The notes under the pieces: model-generated
Told to the model about the DNA's origin: nothing
The model's database searches: none
What the model saw: only the letters and a program-made list of their open reading frames with translations
Assembly: GCA_002162075.1 (NCBI GenBank)
Contig: CP021423.1
Coordinates: 1,798,001-1,862,000 of the forward strand
Origin: Armatimonadetes bacterium Uphvl-Ar1
GTDB lineage: Bacteria; Armatimonadota; Fimbriimonadia; Fimbriimonadales; Fimbriimonadaceae
Direction of reading: 5' to 3'
Length of the DNA: 64,000 nucleotides
Program-made: the position numbers and the translations under genes
Part shown: one piece after another, positions 17,058 to 25,627 of the stretch
Numbering within the stretch: position 1 is the first letter of the stretch
How the letters are laid out: each line of letters starts with the position of its first letter

Positions 17058-18443
17058 ATGGTCATCGCATCTACCCTCGCCCTCATCGCCCTCGCCAGCG
17101 AACCAACCGTACCAATTCTCCCCGACCTTCCCCTGATCACCCAAGCCGACACTCTCCCCCGTCGGGGATCACTCGGCGTAGCATTCTCCGGGCTCCCCGC
17201 CGAAGAAGCCACAAAGTTCAAACTCAACCCCGGCGAAGGACTTGTCGTAACAACCATCGTCCCCGGTCTCACCGGAGAAAAACTCAAACTCCAAGTGGGC
17301 GACATCGTCCTCAGTTCAAAGCTCGGCAACGTTACCGTCCCCAAAATCAACCAACTCGTTCGCGAAACCCCCACGGGTCAAAACATCACATTCAATATCA
17401 ACCGCAAAGGCGAGAACCTTGCCGTGAGTGCTCCCCTCGTCGAAAAACCCCGCGACCCCGGCACCGCCAACTATGAAGTGATCTACAGCCATATTGTTGC
17501 CAATGGGCAACGGATGCGCACCATCATCACCAAACCCAAAAAGGCTGGCAAGCACCCCGGATTTTTCTTTATCCAAGGATTCTCCCCCGTCTCTTACGAC
17601 TACACCCTCGCCACTTCAACCGGAAACGTCCAAACCATAGACGGACCAATCCTTCACCACTTCGCCGAAAACGGCTACGTTACCGTCCGTGTCGAAAAAC
17701 CCGGAGTCGGAGATAGCGAAGGCGGCCCATTCGCCGACCTCGACTTCAACTCAGAAATCGACATCTACCGCCAGGCCCTCCTCCAGCTCAAATCCCAGCC
17801 TGAAGTTGATAAAGACAACGTTTTCATTTTCGGCCACAGCATGGGTGCCTCCTTCGGCCCCATCGTCGCCAGCGAAATCCCCGTCAAAGGCATTGCCATC
17901 TTCGGCGGTGCCTGCCGCACCTGGTTCGAATATCTTCTCGACACGATCCGATACCAAGGCCTCGTCGGTGGAGCAACCTTCGAACAAGCCGACCAAGAAG
18001 CCCGGATCGGCGCCCAAATCATGGCCCTCGTCATGATCGAAAAGAAATCGCCCGCCGAAGTCAAGGTCAGCCATCCTCAACTCGCTCCCTACCTCGATGC
18101 CTATTTCCCTGGTGGATTATTCAACGGCAAGACCCTCGAATTCTGGCGACAACTCCAAGAAATCAACTTCCCCAGCTACTGGACCAAAACCAACGCTCAC
18201 GTCCTGGCTGTCAAAGGGGAATCCGACTTTGTCGTTTACGAAGCCGACCACAAGCTCATCGCCGATATCATCAATCGAAAAAACCCCGGCTTCGGCACCT
18301 TCAAAATCTGCCCCGACACCGACCACCTATTCCATAACTTCGATACGGAACCCGACAGTCTCCGCAACTTCCAGCGCGGAACATTCAACAACAACTTCAC
18401 CATCATGCTAGATGAATGGATCAACTCCATCAGGAAGAAATAA
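17058..18443 (+). CDS. Secreted PDZ-domain alpha/beta hydrolase
   Basis: The 461-residue protein has an N-terminal signal-like stretch (MVIASTLALIALAS). Residues about 36-125 form a PDZ domain (LGVAFSGL, GLVVTTIVPGLTGEKLKLQVGDIVL). Residues about 140-460 form an alpha/beta hydrolase with PGFFFIQGFSP as oxyanion loop, RVEKPGVGDSEGG, the nucleophile in FGHSMGASFG, an acid in KGESDFVVYEADH and the His in DTDHLFH. The order resembles S9-type or dienelactone-like hydrolases fused to PDZ. It is divergent from the PadR gene and is followed by a strong terminator. The substrate is unknown; an extracytoplasmic peptide or ester is likely. Confidence 0.85.
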   Translation: MVIASTLALIALASEPTVPILPDLPLITQADTLPRRGSLGVAFSGLPAEEATKFKLNPGEGLVVTTIVPGLTGEKLKLQVGDIVLSSKLGNVTVPKINQLVRETPTGQNITFNINRKGENLAVSAPLVEKPRDPGTANYEVIYSHIVANGQRMRTIITKPKKAGKHPGFFFIQGFSPVSYDYTLATSTGNVQTIDGPILHHFAENGYVTVRVEKPGVGDSEGGPFADLDFNSEIDIYRQALLQLKSQPEVDKDNVFIFGHSMGASFGPIVASEIPVKGIAIFGGACRTWFEYLLDTIRYQGLVGGATFEQADQEARIGAQIMALVMIEKKSPAEVKVSHPQLAPYLDAYFPGGLFNGKTLEFWRQLQEINFPSYWTKTNAHVLAVKGESDFVVYEADHKLIADIINRKNPGFGTFKICPDTDHLFHNFDTEPDSLRNFQRGTFNNNFTIMLDEWINSIRKK

Positions 18444-18467
18444 GCACCCAAAAAGCTCATACTCATT

Positions 18468-18499
18468 CCCCCGGTTTCTCGCGAGCCGGGGGCTTTTTT
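18468..18499 (+). terminator. Rho-independent terminator
   Basis: CCCCCGG (18468-18474) and CCGGGGG (18486-18492) form a seven-bp stem with an 11-base loop, followed by C and six T bases. It ends the PDZ-hydrolase transcript, 25 bases after the stop. Confidence 0.88.
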
Positions 18500-18526
18500 G
18501 TCTCACCCCGGGTAACGTCAAACTCA

Positions 18527-19501
18527 ATGAAAGTCCTCTTCATCGGTGGCACCGGCATCATCTCCTCCGCCTGCACCGATCTCGCCCTCCAGCAAGGAAT
18601 TGACCTCCACCTCCTCACCCGGGGCCAATCCGTGCGCCCCATCCCCGCCGGAGCAAAAGTCATCACTGGCGACATCAGCAACGCCGAATCCTTGCTAAAA
18701 GACCACTCCTGGGATGCCGTCGTCAACTGGATCATCTTTACCCCCGATCAAATCGAGCGCGACCTCGCCCTGTTCCGAAACAAAACCAGCCAGTACATCT
18801 TCATCTCCAGCGCGTCCGCCTATCAAACTCCCCCAAGCCACCTCCCCGTCCGCGAATCCACTCCGCTCGACAACCCGTTTTGGGAGTATTCCCGCAATAA
18901 AATCGCCTGCGAAGAACGCCTCACCCGCGCCTACCGCGAAGAAAAATTCCCTATCACCATTGTCCGACCATCTCACACCTACGACAAGACCCTCCTCCCC
19001 TTCGATGGCGGCTACACCATCCTTCATCGGATGCTTGAGGGCCAGCCCGTCTGCGTCCCCGGAGATGGCACGTCCCTCTGGACACTCACTCACAACACCG
19101 ATTTCGCCAAAGGCTTCAACGGCCTCCTGGGTCACAGCGGTGCCATCGGCGAGAACTTCCACATCACCAGCGACGAGTGGCTCACCTGGAACCAAATTTA
19201 CGACCTCGTTGCTCACGCTGCTTCTCGTCTCACCGGTCGCGAAGTCAAAGCGAATGAATTTTATGTCCCAAGCTCAAAAATCGCCGAACTCGATCCCGCC
19301 CGCGCCCCCGGCCTCCTAGGCGACAAAATGCACAGCATGATCTTCGATAACTCCAAGATCAAATCCCTCGTCCCCGGCTTTCAATGCACCACCCCCTTCT
19401 CCCGTGGCGCGATGGAAATCGTCTCCCATTTCCTCGCCCATCCCGGCTCAGTTGATTTCTGTAGGAACGAACTAGAAAGTCAGCTTTGTTCGTTGGGATA
19501 G
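18527..19501 (+). CDS. NAD-dependent epimerase/dehydratase-family protein
   Basis: The 324-residue protein begins MKVLFIGGTGIISSACTDLA, a Rossmann GxxGxxS/xxA nucleotide-binding motif. I chose ATG 18527 because the longer frame runs back through the terminator. Other landmarks are VITGDISNAESL, FISSASAYQ (Ser/Thr of the active-site region), YSRNKIACEE (the YxxxK pair) and VVRPSHTYD-like TIVRPSHTYD. The second paralogue at 47970-48953 has the same layout. Members of this atypical SDR group include CSP41-like RNA-binding and sugar-nucleotide-like reductases; the substrate is unknown. The ATG is only 28 bases after a terminator, so its promoter probably overlaps the hairpin region. Confidence 0.82.
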   Translation: MKVLFIGGTGIISSACTDLALQQGIDLHLLTRGQSVRPIPAGAKVITGDISNAESLLKDHSWDAVVNWIIFTPDQIERDLALFRNKTSQYIFISSASAYQTPPSHLPVRESTPLDNPFWEYSRNKIACEERLTRAYREEKFPITIVRPSHTYDKTLLPFDGGYTILHRMLEGQPVCVPGDGTSLWTLTHNTDFAKGFNGLLGHSGAIGENFHITSDEWLTWNQIYDLVAHAASRLTGREVKANEFYVPSSKIAELDPARAPGLLGDKMHSMIFDNSKIKSLVPGFQCTTPFSRGAMEIVSHFLAHPGSVDFCRNELESQLCSLG

Positions 19502-19640
19502 GTTGCACAGAATTCCTACCCCAATTCTGGAAAGGGGGATCCAATCCCATTGGGTGGGGTTATTAAACAATCATCAATTCTGGAACGAATAGCAGAAAGA
19601 ATTCCCTATATTTCTCGCGATTTTATTCATAATATCTCCG

Positions 19641-19973
19641 ATGAGAATCGTCTTTGTGATTCTATGCCTCATGATCCTTGTTGCTTGCTCCTCCGCCCCA
19701 ACCGTCGCTGGAAAGTACAACATCGAGCAAGAAAACAACGCCTTTGGTGAAGGTGCAGAAAAAGCCGTTCTCGATCTTCGTACCGATAAAACCTACGATC
19801 TCACCATGGGTCAGCTAACCCTGTTTGAAGGAAATTGGTCCGAATCTGCCGGAGTTGTAAGCCTCACAAACGGAGGCGGAAACATGGCTCTCACTTACAA
19901 AGTTGATGGAAACAAACTCATCCCCCAAAAGGATGGCAAAGACATCACATTTTGGAGGTTTGCAAAGAAGTAA
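19641..19973 (+). CDS. Small lipoprotein
   Basis: The 110-residue protein starts MRIVFVILCLMILVACSS, a lipoprotein signal with lipobox LVAC, so Cys16 is probably acylated. The mature part is a compact beta-rich domain (GKYNIEQENN, AVLDLRTDKTYDLTMG, FEGNWSESAGVVSLTNGG, ITFWRFAKK). The pattern resembles small bacterial META/DUF-type barrels that report substrate-like strands, but no family is certain. It ends three bases before the start of the alpha/beta hydrolase at 19977, so the pair is probably one operon. Confidence 0.7.
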   Translation: MRIVFVILCLMILVACSSAPTVAGKYNIEQENNAFGEGAEKAVLDLRTDKTYDLTMGQLTLFEGNWSESAGVVSLTNGGGNMALTYKVDGNKLIPQKDGKDITFWRFAKK

Positions 19974-19976
19974 CTC

Positions 19977-20990
19977 ATGTTCACCACCCTGACCGCCCTC
20001 ATCACCCTCGCCACCCCCATCCTGGTCGACCGCGGTGAATACACCATCCACGCCGAAAAACTCGGCACCGGAACGCCCATGGTCGTCCTCCCCGGCGGAC
20101 CCGGGTTCACAGGAAGAGCCGTCTGGGGCATCGGTTTCGCCACCCGCACCAACATCACCTCCTACCTTTTCGACCAACTCGGCACCGGAAAATCCCAACC
20201 CAAAACAACCACCAAATCCCTCACCGAACTCATCTCCCTCAACAACACCATTCAAGACCTCGAAGCCATCCGAAAATCAGAAAAGCACGACAAGTGGATC
20301 GTCTGCGGCCAAAGCTGGGGCGCAATTGTCGCACTCGTTTATGCCGCCCGCTACCCAGACCGAGTTCAGCATCTCATCCTTACGAGCATCCCCGGAATTG
20401 GCTACGACGGAACCATTCTCGGCACCAATCTCAACCGATCCGTCCCCGATTCTGTCAGCCAGCAACTTGTCGAAATCGAACTCGACACCAAGCTAACCCC
20501 CGAAGAGAAAGTAAGCGCCCAACTCCTCCTGATCACCCCCTACTACTTCTTTTCCCCCGAAGACGGAGAATTCTATACAAGTCTCGCCCCGGCGGATCTG
20601 TTCGCACCCAAGGTTTTCATCGCTCTCCAACAGCACATTCTCAGCTCAACTGACTACTACGACGATCTCACAAAACTCCCCAAAACAAAATTCCCTGTCA
20701 CGTTGATCCAAGGCCACCAAGACCCCACCGGTGCCGCAATGCCATATCTCCTCAAAGAACAATTCCTCTCTCGCGCCAAAGTCCACATGATCAACCAAGC
20801 GGGGCACTTCCCGTGGATCGAAAACTCCGACGCATTTTTCACCGCATTCTATTCCGATCTAGGGCTGACTCCTCCTGCCTACGTCACCCAGTACGACAAC
20901 GAAGACGTCGTCAAAAAGGAGTCCGATACGCGCATTCAAAATGGCTGGCCGTTCAACTACATTCCACCCACTTCTAATTCAAGAAACTAG
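19977..20990 (+). CDS. Secreted alpha/beta hydrolase, proline-iminopeptidase-like
   Basis: The 337-residue protein has a short signal sequence (MFTTLTALITLATP). The hydrolase core contains VVLPGGPGFTG (HGGPG-type oxyanion hole), FDQLGTGKS, CGQSWGAIVALVYA with the nucleophilic Ser, LIQGHQDPTGA with the acid and NQAGHFPWIE with the His. The GGPG and DQLGTGKS segments are typical of prolyl aminopeptidase (S33) relatives, though many family members have other substrates. It follows the lipoprotein gene with three bases between. Its TAG overlaps the stop of the DinB gene on the other strand as CTAG (20987-20990). Confidence 0.85.
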   Translation: MFTTLTALITLATPILVDRGEYTIHAEKLGTGTPMVVLPGGPGFTGRAVWGIGFATRTNITSYLFDQLGTGKSQPKTTTKSLTELISLNNTIQDLEAIRKSEKHDKWIVCGQSWGAIVALVYAARYPDRVQHLILTSIPGIGYDGTILGTNLNRSVPDSVSQQLVEIELDTKLTPEEKVSAQLLLITPYYFFSPEDGEFYTSLAPADLFAPKVFIALQQHILSSTDYYDDLTKLPKTKFPVTLIQGHQDPTGAAMPYLLKEQFLSRAKVHMINQAGHFPWIENSDAFFTAFYSDLGLTPPAYVTQYDNEDVVKKESDTRIQNGWPFNYIPPTSNSRN

Positions 20991-21475
20991 AGCCGCCCCC
21001 GCCACAACCCCCAAACATTCTCCTCTTCCCACTCCGCGCTCGGTTCCGCCTCACCCTGTCGCAACGCCAAATGCAACATCCCAAAGTGGTACCCCTCATG
21101 CCATAACTGGTGCTGCAAAAAAATCACCGGATGGTCATAGCATCCCACCGGCCCATCCCCTGCTGACCGAACAAACTCCTCAACCTCCGCCGCACTCCGT
21201 TCCAAGCAATCCCGAATCACCGCCAAGTCCGTCACAAAATCCCAACTGTCCTCTGTCGTGAACCACAAATCCCCCTCCTCTGGCTCTGGCAACCCCTGCG
21301 CCCGCGCCAACCACCCCACCCGGCAACCATGAATATCCGCGAAATGCCCCGCCGCAATCCAACTGTCTTCCGCCGGTTTAACCCGGATCAACCGCTCATC
21401 AAAGAGCCCCAACAGGTTCAAAGTCATCCGGCTCTGCCGCCGCCAACTTTCCAACACCGCCTCAAAAGCATCCAT
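20987..21475 (-). CDS. DinB-family (four-helix) putative metalloenzyme
   Basis: The frame is open to a TTG at 21508, but the ATG at 21475 (MDAFEAVLESWRRQ) is the better start. The protein of about 162 residues has a DinB/YfiT pattern: His residues in GHFADIHGCRVGWL and the closing HQLWHEGYHFGMLHLALRQ, which supply the usual three-His metal site. Members include bacillithiol- or mycothiol-transferases and glutathione-like transferases; the thiol used here is unknown. The window holds two more DinB genes (23343-23834, 26451-26936). The stop shares CTAG with the convergent hydrolase gene. Confidence 0.8.
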   Translation of the reverse strand: MDAFEAVLESWRRQSRMTLNLLGLFDERLIRVKPAEDSWIAAGHFADIHGCRVGWLARAQGLPEPEEGDLWFTTEDSWDFVTDLAVIRDCLERSAAEVEEFVRSAGDGPVGCYDHPVIFLQHQLWHEGYHFGMLHLALRQGEAEPSAEWEEENVWGLWRGRL

Positions 21476-21533
21476 CACCCCCAAACTTACCTGTGCCAAT
21501 CTGAACAACTCTCATAAAAATTAGCAAAATTAC

Positions 21534-21564
21534 TTGGCAAGCAACCAGCATTGACTTGTAAAAT
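21534..21564 (+). promoter_or_regulatory. Candidate promoter of the PEP-CTERM protease gene
   Basis: TTGGCA (21534-21539) and an extended -10 TGTAAAAT (21557-21564) are 19 bases apart measured to TAAAAT. The -10 string is the same as before the carboxypeptidase gene. GAGGAG (21573-21578) is the Shine-Dalgarno sequence, 12 bases before ATG 21591. Confidence 0.4.
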
Positions 21565-21590
21565 GAGGCCTTGAGGAGAATTCCTTCACA

Positions 21591-22919
21591 ATGAATTTGC
21601 ATGCTTGCCCAAGGAACGGAACACAAAACCGCACCATCACGAAAACCTTCATCACCCTTGCCGGATTGCTCATCGTATCCGCCTCGTTCGGTCAAACCGT
21701 CCCCGATATAAGTCGCTGGAATGGCGGTACCGCCCTTGCACCGTCGAACGGGCACACCCTCGGCAATGCCTTGACCCTCACCTGGGGATTATTGAGAGAC
21801 GGAACAAACACCATCAATTCAAGCAATGGGAACTCCAGCGGGATTGCCAGCAACCTAATCACTCGCTTCGACACAACATTTGGTTCCGGACCCGGAGGAT
21901 CAGATCTCACCCAACGACCATGGTTCACCTATTTCAACGAATCATATAACCGTTGGGGCCAAGTTTCTGGTCTGTCATTCCAATACGAAGCAAATGACGA
22001 TGGAGCAAACCAGACCGGTGGAAACGGTGGAGTCCTGGGAGTTCGTGCAGATATGCGGGTTGGTGGTCGCAATCTCGACGGTGCCGGCGGTGTTCTCGCT
22101 TACAACTACTTCCCGAACGGAGGCGACATGGTGATCGATACTGGTGATATGGCCAATTATGGACAAAGTGGCGACTCATTTCGGTTCCTTCGAAACGTGC
22201 TAACCCACGAAATCGGACACGGAATCGGGTGTGCGCACTGTGAATCAAACAATCGAAGCATGCTGATGGAGCCATTCATCAACACGAGCTTTGACGGCCC
22301 CCAACTCCACGACATCATGCTTGCCCACCGCGGTTACGGTGACAAAAACGAGAAATCAAACGCTGGAGCTGGCAATGACACCGCCGCAAATGCAACTTCG
22401 CTCGGCGTTCTCAACTCGGGCGGAAGCTTTGCCATCGGAGAAGATGCAAGAACAACCGACGGTGTCGTTTCCCGGACCGCAACCGACTTCGTGAGTATTG
22501 ATGATCAAACGGATACCGACTTCTACAGCCTCGCGCTCGCTCAAGACGGTACGTTGAACCTTACCGTTGAAGTCCTCGGTGACATTTACAACATCACTTC
22601 TCAAGGTGGTCCGGCCCAAGCATCATTCAATACGTTCCAACGTCAAGACCTAACCCTGTCGTTGTTCGATGCCGCAGGTCTAACCCTGATCGCTCAGTCC
22701 AACCTCACCGGACTTGGTGGAAACGAAAGCCTGAGCCGATTCCTCACCGCTGGAACCTATGCCATTCGCATTACTGGCGTTGACAACGATGATGCTGTTA
22801 CGGTTGACACTCAGTTCTATTCACTCTCTGGTAGCTTCGAAGCGGTCCCCGAACCCGCCACCATGGCTGTTCTCGGACTCGCTGCCGCCGCCGTCATCCG
22901 ACGAAAGCGCAAAGCATAA
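21591..22919 (+). CDS. Secreted matrixin-like metalloprotease with PPC domain and PEP-CTERM tail
   Basis: The 442-residue protein has a signal peptide (TFITLAGLLIVSASFGQ, about residues 20-36). A zincin domain follows, with the extended zinc motif HEIGHGIGCAH near residue 205 (HExxHxxGxxH) and a downstream SMLMEP methionine-turn element typical of matrixin-like metzincins. Residues about 270-425 resemble a bacterial pre-peptidase C-terminal domain (TDTDFYSLALAQDGTLNLTVE, AGTYAIRITG). The C-terminus, VPEPATMAVLGLAAAAVIRR followed by KRKA, is a PEP-CTERM sorting signal: Pro-Glu-Pro, a membrane helix and basic residues. Known biology suggests recognition by an exosortase, which is not in this window. 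It probably acts on the surface or matrix. Confidence 0.88.
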   Translation: MNLHACPRNGTQNRTITKTFITLAGLLIVSASFGQTVPDISRWNGGTALAPSNGHTLGNALTLTWGLLRDGTNTINSSNGNSSGIASNLITRFDTTFGSGPGGSDLTQRPWFTYFNESYNRWGQVSGLSFQYEANDDGANQTGGNGGVLGVRADMRVGGRNLDGAGGVLAYNYFPNGGDMVIDTGDMANYGQSGDSFRFLRNVLTHEIGHGIGCAHCESNNRSMLMEPFINTSFDGPQLHDIMLAHRGYGDKNEKSNAGAGNDTAANATSLGVLNSGGSFAIGEDARTTDGVVSRTATDFVSIDDQTDTDFYSLALAQDGTLNLTVEVLGDIYNITSQGGPAQASFNTFQRQDLTLSLFDAAGLTLIAQSNLTGLGGNESLSRFLTAGTYAIRITGVDNDDAVTVDTQFYSLSGSFEAVPEPATMAVLGLAAAAVIRRKRKA

Positions 22920-22940
22920 GGCAAATCAAAACCAGAAAAT

Positions 22941-22970
22941 CGGGGGGCGTGATCAAAGCCACGCCCCCCG
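22941..22970 (-). terminator. GC-rich hairpin inside the end of the VOC gene
   Basis: CGGGGGGCGTG (22941-22951) and its complement (22960-22970) form a perfect 11-bp stem. On the minus strand it is followed by ATTTTCTGGTTTTGATTT, so it should terminate the glyoxalase-fold gene whose stop (22953) is inside it. It may also stop the convergent protease transcript. Confidence 0.8.
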
Positions 22971-23297
22971 ATCTGTTATCTGAACCACATTCCCCGCCGG
23001 ATCAACAAAATCCGCAAACCGCATTCCTTCCCACTCAAACTCTCTCACAAACTTCACCCCAAGCTCCTCCAACCGAGTCTTCTCACCCAAAACATCACTC
23101 GTGAGCCAACAAATCTTCGCGTTCGAACCCTCACCATCGGCTCCTTTCGCCGCATGAAGCCCCAAATTACACCCCCGCCCATCCAATTCGATCCACCCCT
23201 TTTCCTTGCTCACAACCTCCATTCCAAAACATCGCTGATAAAACTCCGCCAAGCCCGCAACATCATCCACAAAAAGAACCACGCGTCCAATTCTCAT
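22953..23297 (-). CDS. VOC / glyoxalase-fold protein
   Basis: The 114-residue single-domain protein reads MRIGRVVLFVDDVAGLAEFYQ, then GMEVVSKEKGWIELD, VKFVREFEWEGMRFADFVDPAGNVVQI, the classic beta-alpha-beta-beta-beta VOC layout with DP(A/D)GN near the end. Such proteins are often dimers and include glyoxalase I, fosfomycin resistance proteins and lyase-like enzymes, so no specific reaction is assigned. Its last residues (TDRGAWL) are encoded by the terminator hairpin. Confidence 0.85.
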   Translation of the reverse strand: MRIGRVVLFVDDVAGLAEFYQRCFGMEVVSKEKGWIELDGRGCNLGLHAAKGADGEGSNAKICWLTSDVLGEKTRLEELGVKFVREFEWEGMRFADFVDPAGNVVQITDRGAWL

Positions 23298-23342
23298 TTC
23301 ACAATTCTACCAAAAACCGCTTGATTCAGTATAATATTTTCT

Positions 23343-23834
23343 ATGCAAATGATCGCCGGATTCGAAAGTCAATACCGCGCCGCCCTCGCCATGCTCCGCC
23401 AATCCATCGAACGATGCCCCGACGAGTTATGGAACTCCGGCGACCACCCCCGCACCTTCTGGCGAATCGCTTACCACGCACTCTACTACACCCATCTGTA
23501 CCTCGCGCCCACCCACAAAAAGTTCATTCCGTGGGAAAAGAACGTCGAACACGCCCGCATCCTCTGGGATGATGATGAAACTGGTATCCCTCCCACCGAT
23601 CTCCTTTACTCCCAGCAAGATCTTCTCGATTACTGCACGTTCATCGAACAAAACCTCACCAGTTTCCTCGCTAACATTGATTTCAACGCGCCCACATCCG
23701 GGTTCTCTTGGTACCAAATCCCAAAATTCGAGCATCAACTCGTGAACATCCGCCATATCGGAATCCACATCGGCCAACTTCAAGAACTCATCTACGCCGC
23801 TGGAATTGATCTCGACTGGGTTTCCAAACGCTAA
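23343..23834 (+). CDS. DinB-family protein
   Basis: The 163-residue protein starts at 23343 (MQMIAGFESQYRAALAML; the ATG at 23349 is also possible). His residues expected for the metal site are in RIAYHALYYTH and NIRHIGIHIGQLQEL, which closes the four-helix bundle. SGDHPRTFWRIAYHALYY corresponds to the DinB SPWWHxxHi-type motif. It is likely a thiol-dependent transferase or an unassigned metalloprotein. The DUF1905 gene follows six bases after the stop and is probably co-transcribed. Confidence 0.82.
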   Translation: MQMIAGFESQYRAALAMLRQSIERCPDELWNSGDHPRTFWRIAYHALYYTHLYLAPTHKKFIPWEKNVEHARILWDDDETGIPPTDLLYSQQDLLDYCTFIEQNLTSFLANIDFNAPTSGFSWYQIPKFEHQLVNIRHIGIHIGQLQELIYAAGIDLDWVSKR

Positions 23835-23840
23835 TCTCCA

Positions 23841-24122
23841 ATGCAATTCACTTTCACCGCCGAAACAATAGAATGGCGCGGCCCCGCCCCGTTTATGTTC
23901 CTTCCCATTCCCCAGGAACTCTCCGCCCAAATCAAATTGATCGCTGCCGAACTCACCTACGGCTGGGGCGTCATCCCCTGCACAGCCACCATCGGCGCCA
24001 CAACATTCACGACCTCTCTCTTCCCCAAAGATGGAGCCTATCTCCTACCCATCAAAGTAGCCGTCCAACGCACGGAAAACATCCAATATGAGTCAACCGT
24101 CACCGCAACAATTGAGATTTAG
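23841..24122 (+). CDS. DUF1905-like small protein
   Basis: The 93-residue protein fits the DUF1905 pattern: FTAETIEWRGPAPFMFLPIP (opening strands), a short helix IKLIAAELTYGWG, then CTATIGATTFTTSLFPKDGAYLLPIKVAVQ. Members are small beta-barrels of unknown function. Its TAG overlaps the stop of the convergent phosphoesterase as TTAG (24119-24122). Six bases separate it from the DinB gene. Confidence 0.75.
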   Translation: MQFTFTAETIEWRGPAPFMFLPIPQELSAQIKLIAAELTYGWGVIPCTATIGATTFTTSLFPKDGAYLLPIKVAVQRTENIQYESTVTATIEI

Positions 24123-25165
24123 CCCGCTGACTCAAGTTTCCATTTTTCAAGAGTACTACTCCATTCTGATTTTTCAACTGCCTGATCAGCCAAAACGACC
24201 CGTGTTTCACCGCGTCCAGTTCTGACATCGATATCAATCAATCGCCCCCCTCGGTGCCAATCACCATAACCATTAAAGCCGCTACATCGACCATAAACTA
24301 AGGCAACATCCCGATATATTCCCGTGTAGTCATTGACGTGATCATGACCACAAAACACCGCTCTAACCCGCTTAGAATCAACATACTGAGAGAAAATTTC
24401 TCCCTTATCAATTTCAAAACAAACCGCTTCGCCACGCCGACCAATAGCTAACTTTTGTTCAAAAACCTCGTGATATTCAATAGTCGGAATATGCTGCATA
24501 ACGAGAAAAGGGCAATCAATGCCTTTTGCTTGATCAGTTGCCAATTGCTTCCGAAACCACTCAGTCTGCGTTGCGTTAACTTTCATACCCGACTGCGGGT
24601 CGCCTGTATTGAAAGCTAGCAAACTCGCAAATGGCTTCGAATTCTCACGTCTGAGATCTATGCGAAAACAATAGTCACGACCACCAGCACCTTTGTCCGC
24701 AAATCCAACAGTCGCTCCTTTCAGACCCTCATAGTATTGCTCCAAACTTTTTTGTCCAGATTTTCCATTGGGATGATCGTGGTTACCAAAGACAACCGAC
24801 CATGGAACGCCAAGAGAATTCATAAAATCAAGGGCACCGAACTCTGGATTCTCTCGGTCATTGTTTATGAAGTCACCAGTATGGAAGATGAAGTCTGGTC
24901 GATGTTCCTCTACCAGGCCTCGAATCAACGTTTCAGACATCCGGTCCTTGATCCGCGCATCTGGAGCTGCCGTACCAAAATGAGTATCGGTCAATTGCAG
25001 AATGCGGAATTTCTCTTGACCACCCAAAACGACATCAAATCGGTCCGTTTCAAAACGCTTCACTCTTAAACGAGAAGTGTCTTGCGACGGGGTCAACCCC
25101 TGCAAATCTAAATTGGGTACGGCTAACATCCCCATGGCTCCGAACAAAAATTGACGACGATTCAC
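24119..25165 (-). CDS. Tat-exported calcineurin-like metallophosphoesterase
   Basis: The 348-residue protein starts MNRRQFLFGAMGMLAVPN, a twin-arginine signal. The phosphoesterase core is complete: LQLTDTHFG (DxH), FHTGDFINN (GD), VFGNHDHPNGK (GNHD), FLVMQHIPT and VFCGHDHVNDY (GHxH). It is of the simple class, without the extra beta domains of the proteins at 447 and 10578, and resembles YaeI/ShlB-like secreted phosphoesterases. The substrate is unknown. It is convergent with the DUF1905 gene, sharing four bases. Confidence 0.88.
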   Translation of the reverse strand: MNRRQFLFGAMGMLAVPNLDLQGLTPSQDTSRLRVKRFETDRFDVVLGGQEKFRILQLTDTHFGTAAPDARIKDRMSETLIRGLVEEHRPDFIFHTGDFINNDRENPEFGALDFMNSLGVPWSVVFGNHDHPNGKSGQKSLEQYYEGLKGATVGFADKGAGGRDYCFRIDLRRENSKPFASLLAFNTGDPQSGMKVNATQTEWFRKQLATDQAKGIDCPFLVMQHIPTIEYHEVFEQKLAIGRRGEAVCFEIDKGEIFSQYVDSKRVRAVFCGHDHVNDYTGIYRDVALVYGRCSGFNGYGDWHRGGRLIDIDVRTGRGETRVVLADQAVEKSEWSSTLEKWKLESAG

Positions 25166-25272
25166 ACCATTTAGTCTGCTACCACTCTGTTAACGGGCCA
25201 TTATTACTTTCTGGAATTGCAACACCGAACCAATAGTTTCAATTCACTCAGAGGGTCGAAGTCACTCAAATT

Positions 25273-25614
25273 CTAATGAAACTGCCGCACTTCAACCGGA
25301 GCCTGGCAAGCTACGACGGCCTTCCGCCCCCAACCCAAAGCCTCATCCAAACTCGCACACTCCAAAACCCAAAATCCTCCGACATGCTCATCCGTCGCGA
25401 GGTAAGCACCGTCAAGCATCTCAACCCCACCTTCTTCCGCCAATCGCAAAGACTTCGCCTCAATCGCCCGGTGCAATCCTCCTACAAAAACCCGTACCCC
25501 CGCCTCCACCATCTCATCATTTAGGTCATCAATCGCCTGCCGCATTGCGTCATCTTCCCGAGCGGAAGGATCAATATCATCCGCATGATGAATCGCCACC
25601 AAAAACCTCGCCAT
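25273..25614 (-). CDS. YCII-related domain protein
   Basis: From ATG 25614 (MARFLVAIHHADD) the protein of about 113 residues has the YCII fold: N-terminal strand with His, a helix (MRQAIDDLNDEMVEAG), VFVGGLH, and near the end DGAYLATDEHVGGFWVLEC where DGPF-type residues sit in the active pocket, then EALGWGRKAVVA. Such proteins are sigma-factor-associated or dehalogenase-like small enzymes of unknown role. It lies eight bases beyond the SIMPL-domain gene on the same strand, which it probably follows in an operon. Confidence 0.78.
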   Translation of the reverse strand: MARFLVAIHHADDIDPSAREDDAMRQAIDDLNDEMVEAGVRVFVGGLHRAIEAKSLRLAEEGGVEMLDGAYLATDEHVGGFWVLECASLDEALGWGRKAVVACQAPVEVRQFH

Positions 25615-25627
25615 TCTCAAACCATAC

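Noticed and set aside
18714-19319. A long 201-codon frame in a second frame of the epimerase gene, and many similar Ser/Pro- or Arg-rich frames
   Set aside because: These are shadows of the real genes caused by the biased third codon positions. They show no motifs and no start signals.
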